Assembly (NCBI GenBank): GCA_964373255.1
Contig: CAYJTG010000002.1
Location: 62,001-126,000, forward strand
Length of the DNA stretch: 64,000 bases
Origin: JACPVU01 sp964373255
GTDB taxonomy: Archaea; Aenigmatarchaeota; Aenigmatarchaeia; GW2011-AR5
Direction: 5' to 3'
Shown here: positions 32,518-40,802 of the stretch, piece by piece
Position numbering within the stretch: position 1 is the first letter of the stretch
How the letters are laid out: each line of letters starts with the position of its first letter
Program-made: the position numbers and the translations under genes
The notes under the pieces: generated by a model
The model's input: only the letters and a program-made list of their open reading frames with translations
Told to the model about the DNA's origin: nothing
The model's database searches: none

Positions 32518-33171
32518 TTAAATCTGCGCCAGAATAAATCCGTGCTTCTCCTCGTAAGGCTCTAGATTAATTAACTGAAGAACTGAAAAGCCGGCGATTT
32601 CAAGTTTTCGCTTTTCCGCTTCGTACACTTCTTCGGGTCTCTTCGTAACGTCAATGCTCTGTGATTTTATTACCAAAAACAAATAACCTTCTTTTTTCAG
32701 AAATTCTCTGCAGTTTCGTATTGCTATATCGCTTTCTTCGGGCTGCGCCAAATCGAGATAAACAACGTCTACTTCCTCTATCCATTTGTACGTTTCTGGC
32801 TTACGCGCGTCTGCCAGCAACGGCGCTATGTTTTTTCTTTTTGCAGATACTGTAAGCAGTGAACGAAATACGCGCTCGGCAAATTCAAGCGCATAAATAA
32901 TTCCTTTTTCGCCGACGATGTCAGAAATATGGCTTACCGTCGTGCCGGTCGATGCGCCCAGATAAAGAATCTTGCTGCCTTCTTTTACCGGATTTTCTTT
33001 TAACCCATTAAGAACAGCTGCCGCCAGCTTGCTTCTTGTAGGGTCCCAGTGGCGGTATTCTTTGCCGTTCTGCTTTATCAGTTTTTCTCCATAAACCTTT
33101 GACCCCGGAACAGCGTTAGGCGTAAATATCTCTCTTCCATCTTTGTAAATTCCTGAAAAAATCTCTTTCAT
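32518..33171 (-). CDS. flpA: Fibrillarin, rRNA 2'-O-methyltransferase
   Basis: 217 residues. SAM-binding motif ILYLGASTGTTVSHISDIVG near residue 68, acidic motif YLDLAQPEES near 135, and the family start EIFSGIYKDGREIFTPN. It is the catalytic subunit of the C/D-box sRNP, with Nop5 and L7Ae, and methylates rRNA and tRNA. Its start overlaps the Nop5 stop by 4 nt (ATGA), the usual archaeal arrangement nop5-flpA. Apparently complete. Confidence 0.95.
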   Translation of the reverse strand: MKEIFSGIYKDGREIFTPNAVPGSKVYGEKLIKQNGKEYRHWDPTRSKLAAAVLNGLKENPVKEGSKILYLGASTGTTVSHISDIVGEKGIIYALEFAERVFRSLLTVSAKRKNIAPLLADARKPETYKWIEEVDVVYLDLAQPEESDIAIRNCREFLKKEGYLFLVIKSQSIDVTKRPEEVYEAEKRKLEIAGFSVLQLINLEPYEEKHGFILAQI

Positions 33172-34139
33172 TTTATCGTCTCTAGTTCTTTTTCCAATTC
33201 TTCCTTGATCTTTGGCTCGTACCGACCGGAATAGAAATCAATTCTCGTGGCTTTCATGAGCTGCGCTGCTAAAATTCTTGCTACCTTGCCCCTGTTTTCC
33301 GGCTTTGAATTTTGAATAACAGATGACGTGTACAGTATTCCATACTTCGGGGATTTTCCTTTCTTGTGAAGATGGCGAAACAGTGCTTTCTCTGCGCCCA
33401 GCAGTTGTATCGTGCTTGAAGGCATTCTTGCTAATTTTTCCAATGAGCCCGCCAAAGACAATAAGCGTGCGGCAAGCATAGAATCTAGCAGAGAAGACAT
33501 ATTTGGTGCTATTTCTTTTATCGAGACCCTGATATATTTTTCTATATGCTCCTTCTCTTCTGTTAACGTCTGCATTGTCGTTGCAAACTCTATAAGAATC
33601 TGTTCGTCCTGTTCGTTAATATCCACGCCAACGCTCTTTTTAAAATCCGGAAAATTTTCCCGTCTGCCGTAGCTTACAACCTTGTCTGCAAAGTCCTTTG
33701 TATTTTTTACCTCTGGATAATGGAGGGAAAACCATTCGTAGAGGCGCTCGTGAAACAAATTTATTATTCGCCCAACGTCTTCATATGCATTTGCCGCCTG
33801 CATGATCAGCCTGTCGCGGCCTATGCTTCCCTCCAATCTTTTTGATGACAGCGTAATGCAGAAATTGTTTAGAAATGCATTGAGGTCTTCCTCGCTCTCA
33901 ACAAAGTCAAAAGAAATTGCGTATTCCCTGATTTTTTTCCTGAGAAATCTGTAAGCGTCTGTGTCTTCGTTTATTTTGATGCCTTTGATATCAGGCACGT
34001 CTTTTACAGAGACCCTGCTGAACTCTTCTACGGCCTGACTAGGGTCTCGGCTGAATAGCTTATAGTAAAGAAGCTCCCATTTCTCCGAAAACACGAAAAT
34101 GCCTATAGGCATTTTCGCAAAATAACCCAACTGTCCCAT
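33168..34139 (-). CDS. nop5: Nop5 (Nop56/58-like) C/D-box sRNP core protein
   Basis: 323 residues. After an N-terminal fibrillarin-binding domain, a long coiled coil is seen (about 120-200), then the Nop domain with the signature EIAPNMSSLLDSMLAARLLSLAGSLEKLARMPSSTIQLLGAEKALF and the C-terminal PENRGKVARILAAQLMKATRIDFYSG. It bridges guide sRNA and fibrillarin. No long lysine-rich tail, as usual for archaea. The region upstream (34140-34380) holds hairpins and the S17e start. Confidence 0.93.
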   Translation of the reverse strand: MGQLGYFAKMPIGIFVFSEKWELLYYKLFSRDPSQAVEEFSRVSVKDVPDIKGIKINEDTDAYRFLRKKIREYAISFDFVESEEDLNAFLNNFCITLSSKRLEGSIGRDRLIMQAANAYEDVGRIINLFHERLYEWFSLHYPEVKNTKDFADKVVSYGRRENFPDFKKSVGVDINEQDEQILIEFATTMQTLTEEKEHIEKYIRVSIKEIAPNMSSLLDSMLAARLLSLAGSLEKLARMPSSTIQLLGAEKALFRHLHKKGKSPKYGILYTSSVIQNSKPENRGKVARILAAQLMKATRIDFYSGRYEPKIKEELEKELETIK

Positions 34140-34197
34140 ACGTTAATTCATTTAAGTTAAGCATTAAAACCTTGCTAAAATAAGTTATGGAAACAGA

Positions 34198-34372
34198 AAG
34201 GTCTGTAACATCCTTTTCTTTGGGGGTTACAACTCGAAGAAACCAAAGGTTTCTTGAGTCCTCAGAAAGCTCTGCTTTCTGCAAGAAGACCTTATAATAA
34301 TATCGAAAGTTTGGGTCTGTAGATCTCATATTCTTTTGGGGTTGATACAGACCTTTTCTTTTCAAGAAAAGG
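34198..34372. repeat. Hairpin array between Nop5 and S17e
   Basis: Outer inverted repeat AAAGGTCTGTA with TACAGACCTTT, enclosing hairpins AAGAAACC / GGTTTCTT (34237-34255) and CAGAAAG / CTTTCTG (34263-34281); then CCTTTTCTT TTC AAGAAAAGG (34352-34372), which ends 8 nt before the S17e ATG and may affect its translation. Confidence 0.6.
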
Positions 34373-34380
34373 GATGTATT

Positions 34381-34584
34381 ATGGGAAATATCAGAACCGA
34401 TGATATAAAAAAGATGTCGTTCCGGCTTATTGAGGCTTACCCAGAGAAATTTAGCACTGATTTCGAGCACAACAAAGAGTCTGTCAACGAACTGAACCTA
34501 ACCACAACAAAGCTCATGAGAAACAAGATAGCCGGATACATAACCACATCGATGAAAGTCAGGTCGAGAAGAGGAATAAGATAG
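34381..34584 (+). CDS. rps17e: Ribosomal protein S17e
   Basis: 67 residues: MGNIRTDDIKKMSFRLIEAY, then STDFEHNKESVNEL and KLMRNKIAGYITTSM. This is the small archaeal/eukaryotic S17e of the 30S subunit. The open frame extends upstream of the ATG at 34381, but the added residues come from the hairpin array and do not match the family, so this ATG is the start. A hairpin directly upstream leaves little room for a ribosome-binding site. Confidence 0.93.
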   Translation: MGNIRTDDIKKMSFRLIEAYPEKFSTDFEHNKESVNELNLTTTKLMRNKIAGYITTSMKVRSRRGIR

Positions 34585-34604
34585 AAGAGCAAGATTGTGG
34601 TGTT

Positions 34605-35138
34605 ATGAACCAGACGCTTATTCTAGTTGATGAGAATGATAATAAGATAGGCTACGCGACAAAAGAAGAGTGCCATACAGGTAATGGAAAACATCACCGT
34701 GCATTTGCTTTGCTGATATTCAACAAAGAAAAGAAAATACTGCTACAGAGAAGAAAACACAAGAGGTGGGACAACTTCTGGGACGTAAGCGGTGCGAGCG
34801 ATATTCGCCACGAAGACGGCAAGGACGAGACGTATGAAGAAGCTGGAGAAAGATGCCTTGCAGCAGAATGGAACTTCAACGTAAAGCTGGAGAAAATATT
34901 CGGGTACAACTATTTCGAGCGCTACAAAGACATGTGCGAGAACGAATACTGCGCGCTGCTTGTGGGCGAATACAACGGAGAAGTAATCGCCAATCCTGAC
35001 CACGCATACGGCTTCAAATGGATCTCGCTTCGCAATCTGGTTGAAGATATAGAAAAAAATCCAGACCAGTACACGCCGTGGGCGATAATAGCGGTGAAGG
35101 AATTCATGAACCATCCGTTTGCGAAGAAATTAATGTAA
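34605..35138 (+). CDS. Idi-like Nudix protein without the catalytic cysteine
   Basis: 177 residues, related to type 1 isopentenyl-diphosphate isomerase: start DENDNKIGYATKEECHTGNG, LLQRRKHKRWDNFWDVSGAS, and CENEYCALLVGEYNGE with the metal-binding Glu pair. In true isomerases the region after the tryptophan reads like TNSVCGHP, with the essential Cys and a metal His; here it is DVSGASD, so both are missing. The Nudix box is degenerate (DETYEEAGERCLAAEWNF). It may be an Idi-fold hydrolase with another phosphorylated substrate. It opens the citrate/mevalonate cluster 20 nt after S17e. Confidence 0.75.
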   Translation: MNQTLILVDENDNKIGYATKEECHTGNGKHHRAFALLIFNKEKKILLQRRKHKRWDNFWDVSGASDIRHEDGKDETYEEAGERCLAAEWNFNVKLEKIFGYNYFERYKDMCENEYCALLVGEYNGEVIANPDHAYGFKWISLRNLVEDIEKNPDQYTPWAIIAVKEFMNHPFAKKLM

Positions 35139-35311
35139 TCGTTCTTCGACATGTTCACTGGAAGTACATTATAGTGTCCATATGAGTACAGAAAGTGGAG
35201 GAGAATCGAGAAAAGTATTTAAATAATGGTTCTCAAAATTATAGGAATGAAAGGTACCGCTGTTCTTCACCCTCCATGCTCGGGCATTATTAAAATTCCG
35301 CGGTTATTGCT

Positions 35312-36487
35312 ATGAAACTGTACGAGTTCGAGGGCAAAGAGCTTATGAAAAATTACGGCCTGTCTGTGCCGGATTTCTCCATTGTAAAATCGCTCGGTGA
35401 TATACACAATCCGATTGGCCTGAATAAACTTGTTCTTAAGGCACAGCTGCTTACTGTCAACAAAAGAATGGAGGCAGGTGCGATACAAATCTGCAAAGAC
35501 TTGACGGATATAAGAAACAAGGCAGGCATGCTTCTCAACACAAGCATAAACGGCGAAGCCATTTCTACGCTCATAATTGAAGAAAAGGTGGATATAGCTG
35601 CCGAATATTATGTCGGAATAATGTACGACACCTCAAGGCGCATGCCTGTTATAATATTTACAAAATCAGGAGGCACAGGTGCAGAGGAACAGGATGCGGT
35701 AAAAGTGCACGTAAACCCGCTTGTTGGCGTGCATGTCTGGGAATTGTACGACACACTAAAAAAATCAGGGGTAAAGAAGGAAAATATTCTGAAATTAATC
35801 GAAGTCATCAAAAGGATGTACATCTGCTTCTTGGAAGAGGATGCAAAGCTGGTCGAAGTGAATCCGTTGGCTGAGACGTCAGAGGGAAAATTTGTGGCTG
35901 TTGACGTCACAATTGAGCTGGACGATTCTGCAGCTTTCAGGCACAAATACAGGACCTATTCTGAACGTAATCTTAAAGCGCTTACTGAAAGGGAGCGTGC
36001 TGTGAAAAGGGCTAATGAAGTCGACTACAAAGGAACAATAAAATATATCGAGCTCGATGGTGACATCGGTTTTCTGGCGGCAGGAGGCGGCGGCTCGATG
36101 ACATGCATGGATGCGCTGATTAAATGCAGCGGAAGGCCTGCAAATTACACCGAATACAGCGGAAACCCGTCAGCAGAAAAGGTCTACGAACTCACAAAGC
36201 AGATAATATCGAAACCGAACCTTCGCGGCTTATGGATTGTTGGAGCTATCGCAAACTTTACGCGGCTGGATACAACAATGCAGGGCATTGTAAACGCTCT
36301 TGTGGAGGTGAAGCCGAAGTTTCCGATTGTTGTAAGAAGAAGCGGGCCGTTCGAAAAGGAAGGCTTGGAAATATTGAAGAAAGCAGCAGAAGAGCATAGG
36401 CTGAATATGCATATTTATGGGAAAGAGCTCCCGATGACCCAGAGCGCAATGCTCATGGTCGACCATGCGAGCAAATTCAGAGGCTGA
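35312..36487 (+). CDS. ccsA: Citryl-CoA synthetase large (SucC-like) subunit / split ATP-citrate lyase
   Basis: 391 residues with the ATP-grasp fold of succinyl-CoA synthetase beta and the ATP-citrate lyase N-terminal part. Markers: MKLYEFEGKELMKNYGLSVP at the start, FTKSGGTGAEE, KLVEVNPLAET, and a C-terminal CoA-ligase-like part with GFLAAGGGGSMTCMDAL and NFTRLDTTMQG. The latter and the linked lyase favour citrate over succinate as substrate. With the next subunit it would form citryl-CoA from citrate, ATP and CoA. The following gene starts within 40 nt. Assignment to citrate rather than succinate rests on the neighbour lyase. Confidence 0.82.
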   Translation: MKLYEFEGKELMKNYGLSVPDFSIVKSLGDIHNPIGLNKLVLKAQLLTVNKRMEAGAIQICKDLTDIRNKAGMLLNTSINGEAISTLIIEEKVDIAAEYYVGIMYDTSRRMPVIIFTKSGGTGAEEQDAVKVHVNPLVGVHVWELYDTLKKSGVKKENILKLIEVIKRMYICFLEEDAKLVEVNPLAETSEGKFVAVDVTIELDDSAAFRHKYRTYSERNLKALTERERAVKRANEVDYKGTIKYIELDGDIGFLAAGGGGSMTCMDALIKCSGRPANYTEYSGNPSAEKVYELTKQIISKPNLRGLWIVGAIANFTRLDTTMQGIVNALVEVKPKFPIVVRRSGPFEKEGLEILKKAAEEHRLNMHIYGKELPMTQSAMLMVDHASKFRG

Positions 36488-36524
36488 TGAAAATGGGCAG
36501 GTGTGTAAAGATTATTTTTGCAAT

Positions 36525-37439
36525 ATGTCAGATGTGATTCCCATGGCTATACTCATTGATGAAAACATAAAAGTTCTTGTTCAGGGCATAACAGGCAGCG
36601 AGGGCCATCGAGCTACGCAAGCGATGCGCGAATACGGCACAAAGGTCGTTGCCGGCGTTACTCCTGGAAAAGGCGGCCAGCACGTGGAAGGCATTCCTGT
36701 TTATGACACCATAAAAGAAGCGATGGAACAGCACGAAATGAATGCTTCGGTAATTTATGTTCCTCCTTTTGCTGTAAAGGACGCGGCATTTGAAGCAATA
36801 TCAAACAACATCAAGCTCGTGAATTGCATAACAGAGGAAGTCCCCATAAGAGACACGGTAGAAATCGTTGCACATGCGCGCTCTCACGGCGTAGCATTTG
36901 TAGGACCAAGCTCGATAGGCATAATGAATCCAGAAACATGCAGATTAGGCATGATAGGCGGGCCAAAAGAGCTTGCGGATACCATTTACAAGAAAGGCAA
37001 CATAGGCGTGATCTCGAAAAGCGGGGGCATGACCAATGAGACATCATGGGTCGTGCGGCAAGCAGGATTAGGCCAATCCACAGTTGTAGGCATAGGCGGC
37101 GACATAATTATCGGCATCACTTTCGCAGATTTGCTTGAGCTGTTTGAGGGAGACAAGGAGACGAAGGGCGTTGTGATATTCGGCGAGCTTGGCGGAACAT
37201 ACGAGGAAGAGGTCGCAGAAATGATAAAAGAGGGCAGGTTCACAAAGCCTGTTGCAACATTCGTAGCAGGGAAATTCGCGCAGCAGATGCCTGAGGGCAT
37301 GGCATTCGGCCACGCTGGCGCGCTAATACAAAAAGGCAAAGGCACGCCTGAGGCCAAGATGAAGATGCTTCGCGAAGCAGGCGTAATAACCGTGGAAGAA
37401 CACCACGAGCTTGGTGAAGCGATAAAAAACGCAATATAA
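36525..37439 (+). CDS. ccsB: Citryl-CoA synthetase small (SucD-like) subunit
   Basis: About 304 residues from MSDVIPMAILIDENIK; ATG at 36543 is an alternative, and the longer frame upstream overlaps the previous gene. CoA-binding Rossmann domain with VLVQGITGSEGHRATQ, GVTPGKGGQHVEGIPV, FVGPSSIGIMNP and KGNIGVISKSGGMTNETSW; the phosphohistidine loop is FGHAGALIQKGKGTPEAK. Matches the alpha subunit of the ligase family and the central part of ATP-citrate lyase. Forms the catalytic complex with the upstream subunit. Confidence 0.85.
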   Translation: MSDVIPMAILIDENIKVLVQGITGSEGHRATQAMREYGTKVVAGVTPGKGGQHVEGIPVYDTIKEAMEQHEMNASVIYVPPFAVKDAAFEAISNNIKLVNCITEEVPIRDTVEIVAHARSHGVAFVGPSSIGIMNPETCRLGMIGGPKELADTIYKKGNIGVISKSGGMTNETSWVVRQAGLGQSTVVGIGGDIIIGITFADLLELFEGDKETKGVVIFGELGGTYEEEVAEMIKEGRFTKPVATFVAGKFAQQMPEGMAFGHAGALIQKGKGTPEAKMKMLREAGVITVEEHHELGEAIKNAI

Positions 37440-37459
37440 AATTTTGGAGGTTGAGTTAG

Positions 37460-37720
37460 ATGGATTATTTGCGAGAAGTGAGCACACAATTGGGGTTTAG
37501 AGACCCGCTTGAACTGAGCAAGGAATTGGGCTACGAAAGTCCAGAAGCACTGCATACCGGCCTGGAGGAAAGCTATAAACAAGTTTGGAAAGGAATTCTA
37601 CAAAACCCAACTGCTCAGACCCTTAGCGAATACGCGATAGGTTTATTGAGGTGGACAATACAAGACAAAAAATACGACGCTAGCCTTTTGGACCAGGCTA
37701 CAAACGAGGGGATGATTTAA
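37460..37720 (+). CDS. Small helical protein within the citryl-CoA cluster
   Basis: 86 residues, helical: LREVSTQLGFRDPLELSKELGYESPEALHTGLEESYKQVWKGIL, then a tail around TLSEYAIGLLRWTIQDKKYD. No signal or membrane segment, no recognised family. A clear GGAGGT ribosome-binding sequence lies 8 nt before the ATG, the strongest in this cluster. Its position between the synthetase and lyase genes suggests a linked role, for example an accessory subunit or regulator. Confidence 0.65.
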   Translation: MDYLREVSTQLGFRDPLELSKELGYESPEALHTGLEESYKQVWKGILQNPTAQTLSEYAIGLLRWTIQDKKYDASLLDQATNEGMI

Positions 37721-37753
37721 CGCCTTTTAATTTCTTTTTATTAACTGATTTCT

Positions 37754-38512
37754 ATGAAGTGGAAGACATCGATATCGAAAGCTGACGACAAGAGCAACAC
37801 CATACGTGGATACGACCTGAACGAGCTTATAGGCAACCTCTCGTTCAGCGAGATGATTTATCTCATTCTCAGGGGCGAGCTACCGAAAGAAAATGATGCA
37901 AAGATGCTTGACGCAATCCTTGTAGCTTGCACAGAGCACAGCATTGCACCGCCCTCAATTATATCCGCAAGAACGGCTGTATCGAGCGGAAATCCTTTCA
38001 ATGTGGGCATAGCTGCAGGAATACTTTCTATAGGCGAGCACCATGGCGGAGCTGTGGAGCATGCGGCAAGAATATTTCAGGAAAATGCAGACAAGAATCC
38101 GAAAGACCTCGTAAAGAAGATGAAAGAGGAAGGCAAGCGGATAGCTGGTTACGGGCACAAGGTGTACACAACTGACATGCGCATGGTTAAGCTGTTTAAA
38201 CTGGCTGAAAGATACGGGATAAAAGGAAAACACTGTAAATTCGCAGAGGAGCTGGAACGTGCCCTGGAAAAGCAGTTAGAAAGAAAATTATGCTTAAACA
38301 TCGACGGTGCAATTGCTGCCATAATTTCTGACATGGGCTTTGACTGGAGATTAGGCAAGGGCATATTTACGATAGGCCGCACAGTCGGAATAGTTGCGCA
38401 CACGCACGAAGAAATCACCAGAGAAAAACCTTACAGAAGACTGGAAGACAGTGAAGTGGAATATGACGGAACAGAGAATAGAGAACTGCCAAAGGAGTAT
38501 AGGAGGAAATAA
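37754..38512 (+). CDS. ccl: Citryl-CoA lyase (citrate synthase fold)
   Basis: 252 residues, a short citrate-synthase-type protein. Conserved pieces: FNVGIAAGILSIGEHHGGAVEHA with the first catalytic His, RIAGYGHKVYTTDMR with the second His, and LNIDGAIAAIISDMGF with the catalytic Asp. It lacks the first 150 residues of citrate synthase, as do stand-alone citryl-CoA lyases and the C-terminal part of ATP-citrate lyase. It should split citryl-CoA into acetyl-CoA and oxaloacetate. Together with the two synthetase subunits it forms the three-protein version of ATP-citrate lyase known from Hydrogenobacter. It converges with the phosphomevalonate kinase gene. Confidence 0.85.
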   Translation: MKWKTSISKADDKSNTIRGYDLNELIGNLSFSEMIYLILRGELPKENDAKMLDAILVACTEHSIAPPSIISARTAVSSGNPFNVGIAAGILSIGEHHGGAVEHAARIFQENADKNPKDLVKKMKEEGKRIAGYGHKVYTTDMRMVKLFKLAERYGIKGKHCKFAEELERALEKQLERKLCLNIDGAIAAIISDMGFDWRLGKGIFTIGRTVGIVAHTHEEITREKPYRRLEDSEVEYDGTENRELPKEYRRK

Positions 38513-39634
38513 TCATTCTTTTCTTACACCTTCTTTATCGATTGTGACATCCAGAGGGTACAATCCGACTTCTTTCCATTTTTCGACTACAGAATTTGCA
38601 GTATCCTTGTCAAAGCAAACAGCAATTCCGCAGTCGCCGCCGCCTGCGCCACTTAATTTGCCAGCTGCACCGCATTCAGCTGCTTTTTCTGCAAGCATCT
38701 TTAACTCTGGCGTTTCTATTGGTATTCCTGTTATCGCTGTTAATTCAGACAGCTTCTCTTTATTGTTCTGCAACTCTATCGTAACAAGCTCAAAATCGTT
38801 ATTCTTCCATGCTTCTATAACATTCTTAGCGCAGCCTGCAATATCAGAAAACAATTCGTTATACTTATCAGGATTGTTTTTCTTGAACTCGTTCATCTGC
38901 TTTATCATATTTGTTGTCGAAGCTGATTCCTTTGTCCAGGCAACAAGCAGGCTGAAATTTTCTGGTATATTTAATTCCTCAATAACCAAACTAGACCATT
39001 TTTCTTTCACTATACTTGTTAATTTCTCTCCACTTTCTACATTTCTTGTCAACCAATCAGGATCGAACCTAGAATAAACAAATAATCCGCCATAAGTAGA
39101 TGCAGCTACGTCGAATGCGCTCCCTACTTTGCCCTGCGCGAAATAATGAGCAATAGTTGAGAGTTTGTAGATTTCCTCTTTTGTTGCTTTGTGCTCATGA
39201 AAATCTAAAATGGCTGCTATTGTTGCAACAACGACAGCAGCCGATGAGCCAAAGCCGACTTTTTTCAACTCACCGTCTACTTCGATTTGCGCTTCCTTGC
39301 TGCTTGTCGCAATCTTGAAGGGCTTGAATTTTATATTTTGTTCTGTCACGTATCGCAATGATACAGAAATCGCCTCGGCAAGCAATTTTAATGACTCCTT
39401 TTCCTTGTCGCCTATATTCATAAAAACTAGCTTATTATCAAGATATTTTGCTCGACCGTCGGTAACATTGAATTCAGAAGCAGTAATAGAGACGCCATCA
39501 TAGTCGTCTAAGTGCTCTACGGACACGTGCACTCGATTGTTTACAGCAGCCACTAATCCATGGTTGCCTACTTCAAGTATTGCCCATTCGCCTGATACGA
39601 ATAATTTCCCCGGAGCGCTGTAATGAATTGTCAT
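38513..39634 (-). CDS. mvaK2: Phosphomevalonate kinase, bacterial type
   Basis: About 373 residues from MTIHYSAPGKLFVSGEWAIL (an ATG three codons upstream exists). GHMP kinase motifs: KVGFGSSAAVVVATIAAI (ATP loop), a long insert with FDVAASTYGGLFVYSRFD, and the C-terminal KLSGAGGGDCGIA. The overall layout matches Gram-positive-type MvaK2 rather than archaeal isopentenyl phosphate kinase. It converts phosphomevalonate to diphosphomevalonate, the step between the mevalonate kinase and the decarboxylase found nearby. Probably gained from bacteria, as most archaea lack this step. Confidence 0.88.
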   Translation of the reverse strand: MTIHYSAPGKLFVSGEWAILEVGNHGLVAAVNNRVHVSVEHLDDYDGVSITASEFNVTDGRAKYLDNKLVFMNIGDKEKESLKLLAEAISVSLRYVTEQNIKFKPFKIATSSKEAQIEVDGELKKVGFGSSAAVVVATIAAILDFHEHKATKEEIYKLSTIAHYFAQGKVGSAFDVAASTYGGLFVYSRFDPDWLTRNVESGEKLTSIVKEKWSSLVIEELNIPENFSLLVAWTKESASTTNMIKQMNEFKKNNPDKYNELFSDIAGCAKNVIEAWKNNDFELVTIELQNNKEKLSELTAITGIPIETPELKMLAEKAAECGAAGKLSGAGGGDCGIAVCFDKDTANSVVEKWKEVGLYPLDVTIDKEGVRKE

Positions 39635-39708
39635 GGTAAACACATTACAAACCCTTTTTCTTAGCCTATCTTTGAATGCTTAAAAAGACTTTGATCATAG
39701 TTTCTGAC

Positions 39709-40788
39709 ATGTCAAACCCAGTAATTACAATGCGCGATATAGTATTAGAAAAGATGCACGAGCAAGAAAAATCCGGCACGCTTAGTGCAGCTCATTCATA
39801 CGATCATGTTGAAAATGTATCAAGATATGCCGGTATTTTTGCGAGTTATTTGGCAAAAAGATTTGACACAGATCCTAACTATGCTTCGGCATTTGCTGAA
39901 ATGGACGGATGGGCTCATGATATAATTAGATATGCATCCGAGGTGGAAAGCGGCGAAGACGCAAGCGCTAGATTTCTCGAATCATTATACGAAACACATT
40001 TCTCAAAATCTATTAATCGAGACGATTATCAGAATCTGGTTGTTGGTATAATCAGAAATAGCGATCAGAGCTTTGAAAGAATGGCAGAAATTTATAAAGA
40101 TAATAAAGACGCATTGGTTATAGCATTAGCTCTTGTTGCAGGCGACAAGCTTATAGAAGCATCAGGACCTCGTGTTCTTGAAAGGCGCTCATATTTCGTC
40201 GGAAAAGAGAGAATGCTAAACTCCAAGGATCTTGGAGCTGTTTTCAAATATCCAAACGAATCAGCAAACGGTGTTTTAAGCGAAACTTTTGTGAGATTGG
40301 GCGATATAAATCATGTCTCGAATTACTCGTCAGATAAATCTCTTCTATCATTGGCGCAAAAGTTGCATTCATTACAGTATCAACTCTATAAGGGTCTTCT
40401 GTTAAATCTTGGAATGACAGAAGAAGAGGCACTTGGCTTTATAGTCGACAGAATGTCAGAAAAACTGCCAAAACTTGCAGAACGTGTAAAAAGGGGCGGC
40501 AAACGTCTTGTGGATGAAAGACACATGGACGGCACTTATTTTTCAAATCTAAATTTGACGATCTTATCGAATGCCATAAAATCTATGCCTGATGATGAAG
40601 ACCTAAAGGAATCATCGTCGGCGCTTGTTTCTGCATTTTCATTAGCGGAGTCTCCAGAATTTGCTATAGAAGCTTACAAATCAAATCCTTATGACCTGCC
40701 GACATTCAGAAACTGGATGGAAGGCATTATTGCTTATCGCAAAGGCACGTATGTAGATGAACTGTTGAAAAATCTTGATTCTCAATAA
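39709..40788 (+). CDS. HD-domain phosphohydrolase-like protein
   Basis: About 359 residues from MSNPVITMRDIVLEK. An earlier ATG at 39676 is open, but the sequence CTTAAAAAG between them looks like a TATA box for the later start. HD motifs: AHSYDHVENVSRYA near residue 30 and DGWAHDIIRYA near residue 65, then a helical domain. HD proteins cleave phosphate esters or nucleotides with a divalent metal; the substrate here is unknown. It is followed 14 nt later by a methyltransferase gene, so the two may work together. Confidence 0.75.
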   Translation: MSNPVITMRDIVLEKMHEQEKSGTLSAAHSYDHVENVSRYAGIFASYLAKRFDTDPNYASAFAEMDGWAHDIIRYASEVESGEDASARFLESLYETHFSKSINRDDYQNLVVGIIRNSDQSFERMAEIYKDNKDALVIALALVAGDKLIEASGPRVLERRSYFVGKERMLNSKDLGAVFKYPNESANGVLSETFVRLGDINHVSNYSSDKSLLSLAQKLHSLQYQLYKGLLLNLGMTEEEALGFIVDRMSEKLPKLAERVKRGGKRLVDERHMDGTYFSNLNLTILSNAIKSMPDDEDLKESSSALVSAFSLAESPEFAIEAYKSNPYDLPTFRNWMEGIIAYRKGTYVDELLKNLDSQ

Positions 40789-40802
40789 AAAGGTGTTTGA
40801 TA

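Noticed and set aside
35312..37439. Calling the two ligase genes plain succinyl-CoA synthetase
   Set aside because: The adjoining citrate-synthase-fold lyase and the extended C-terminal part of the large subunit fit citryl-CoA synthetase better, though substrate is not proven.
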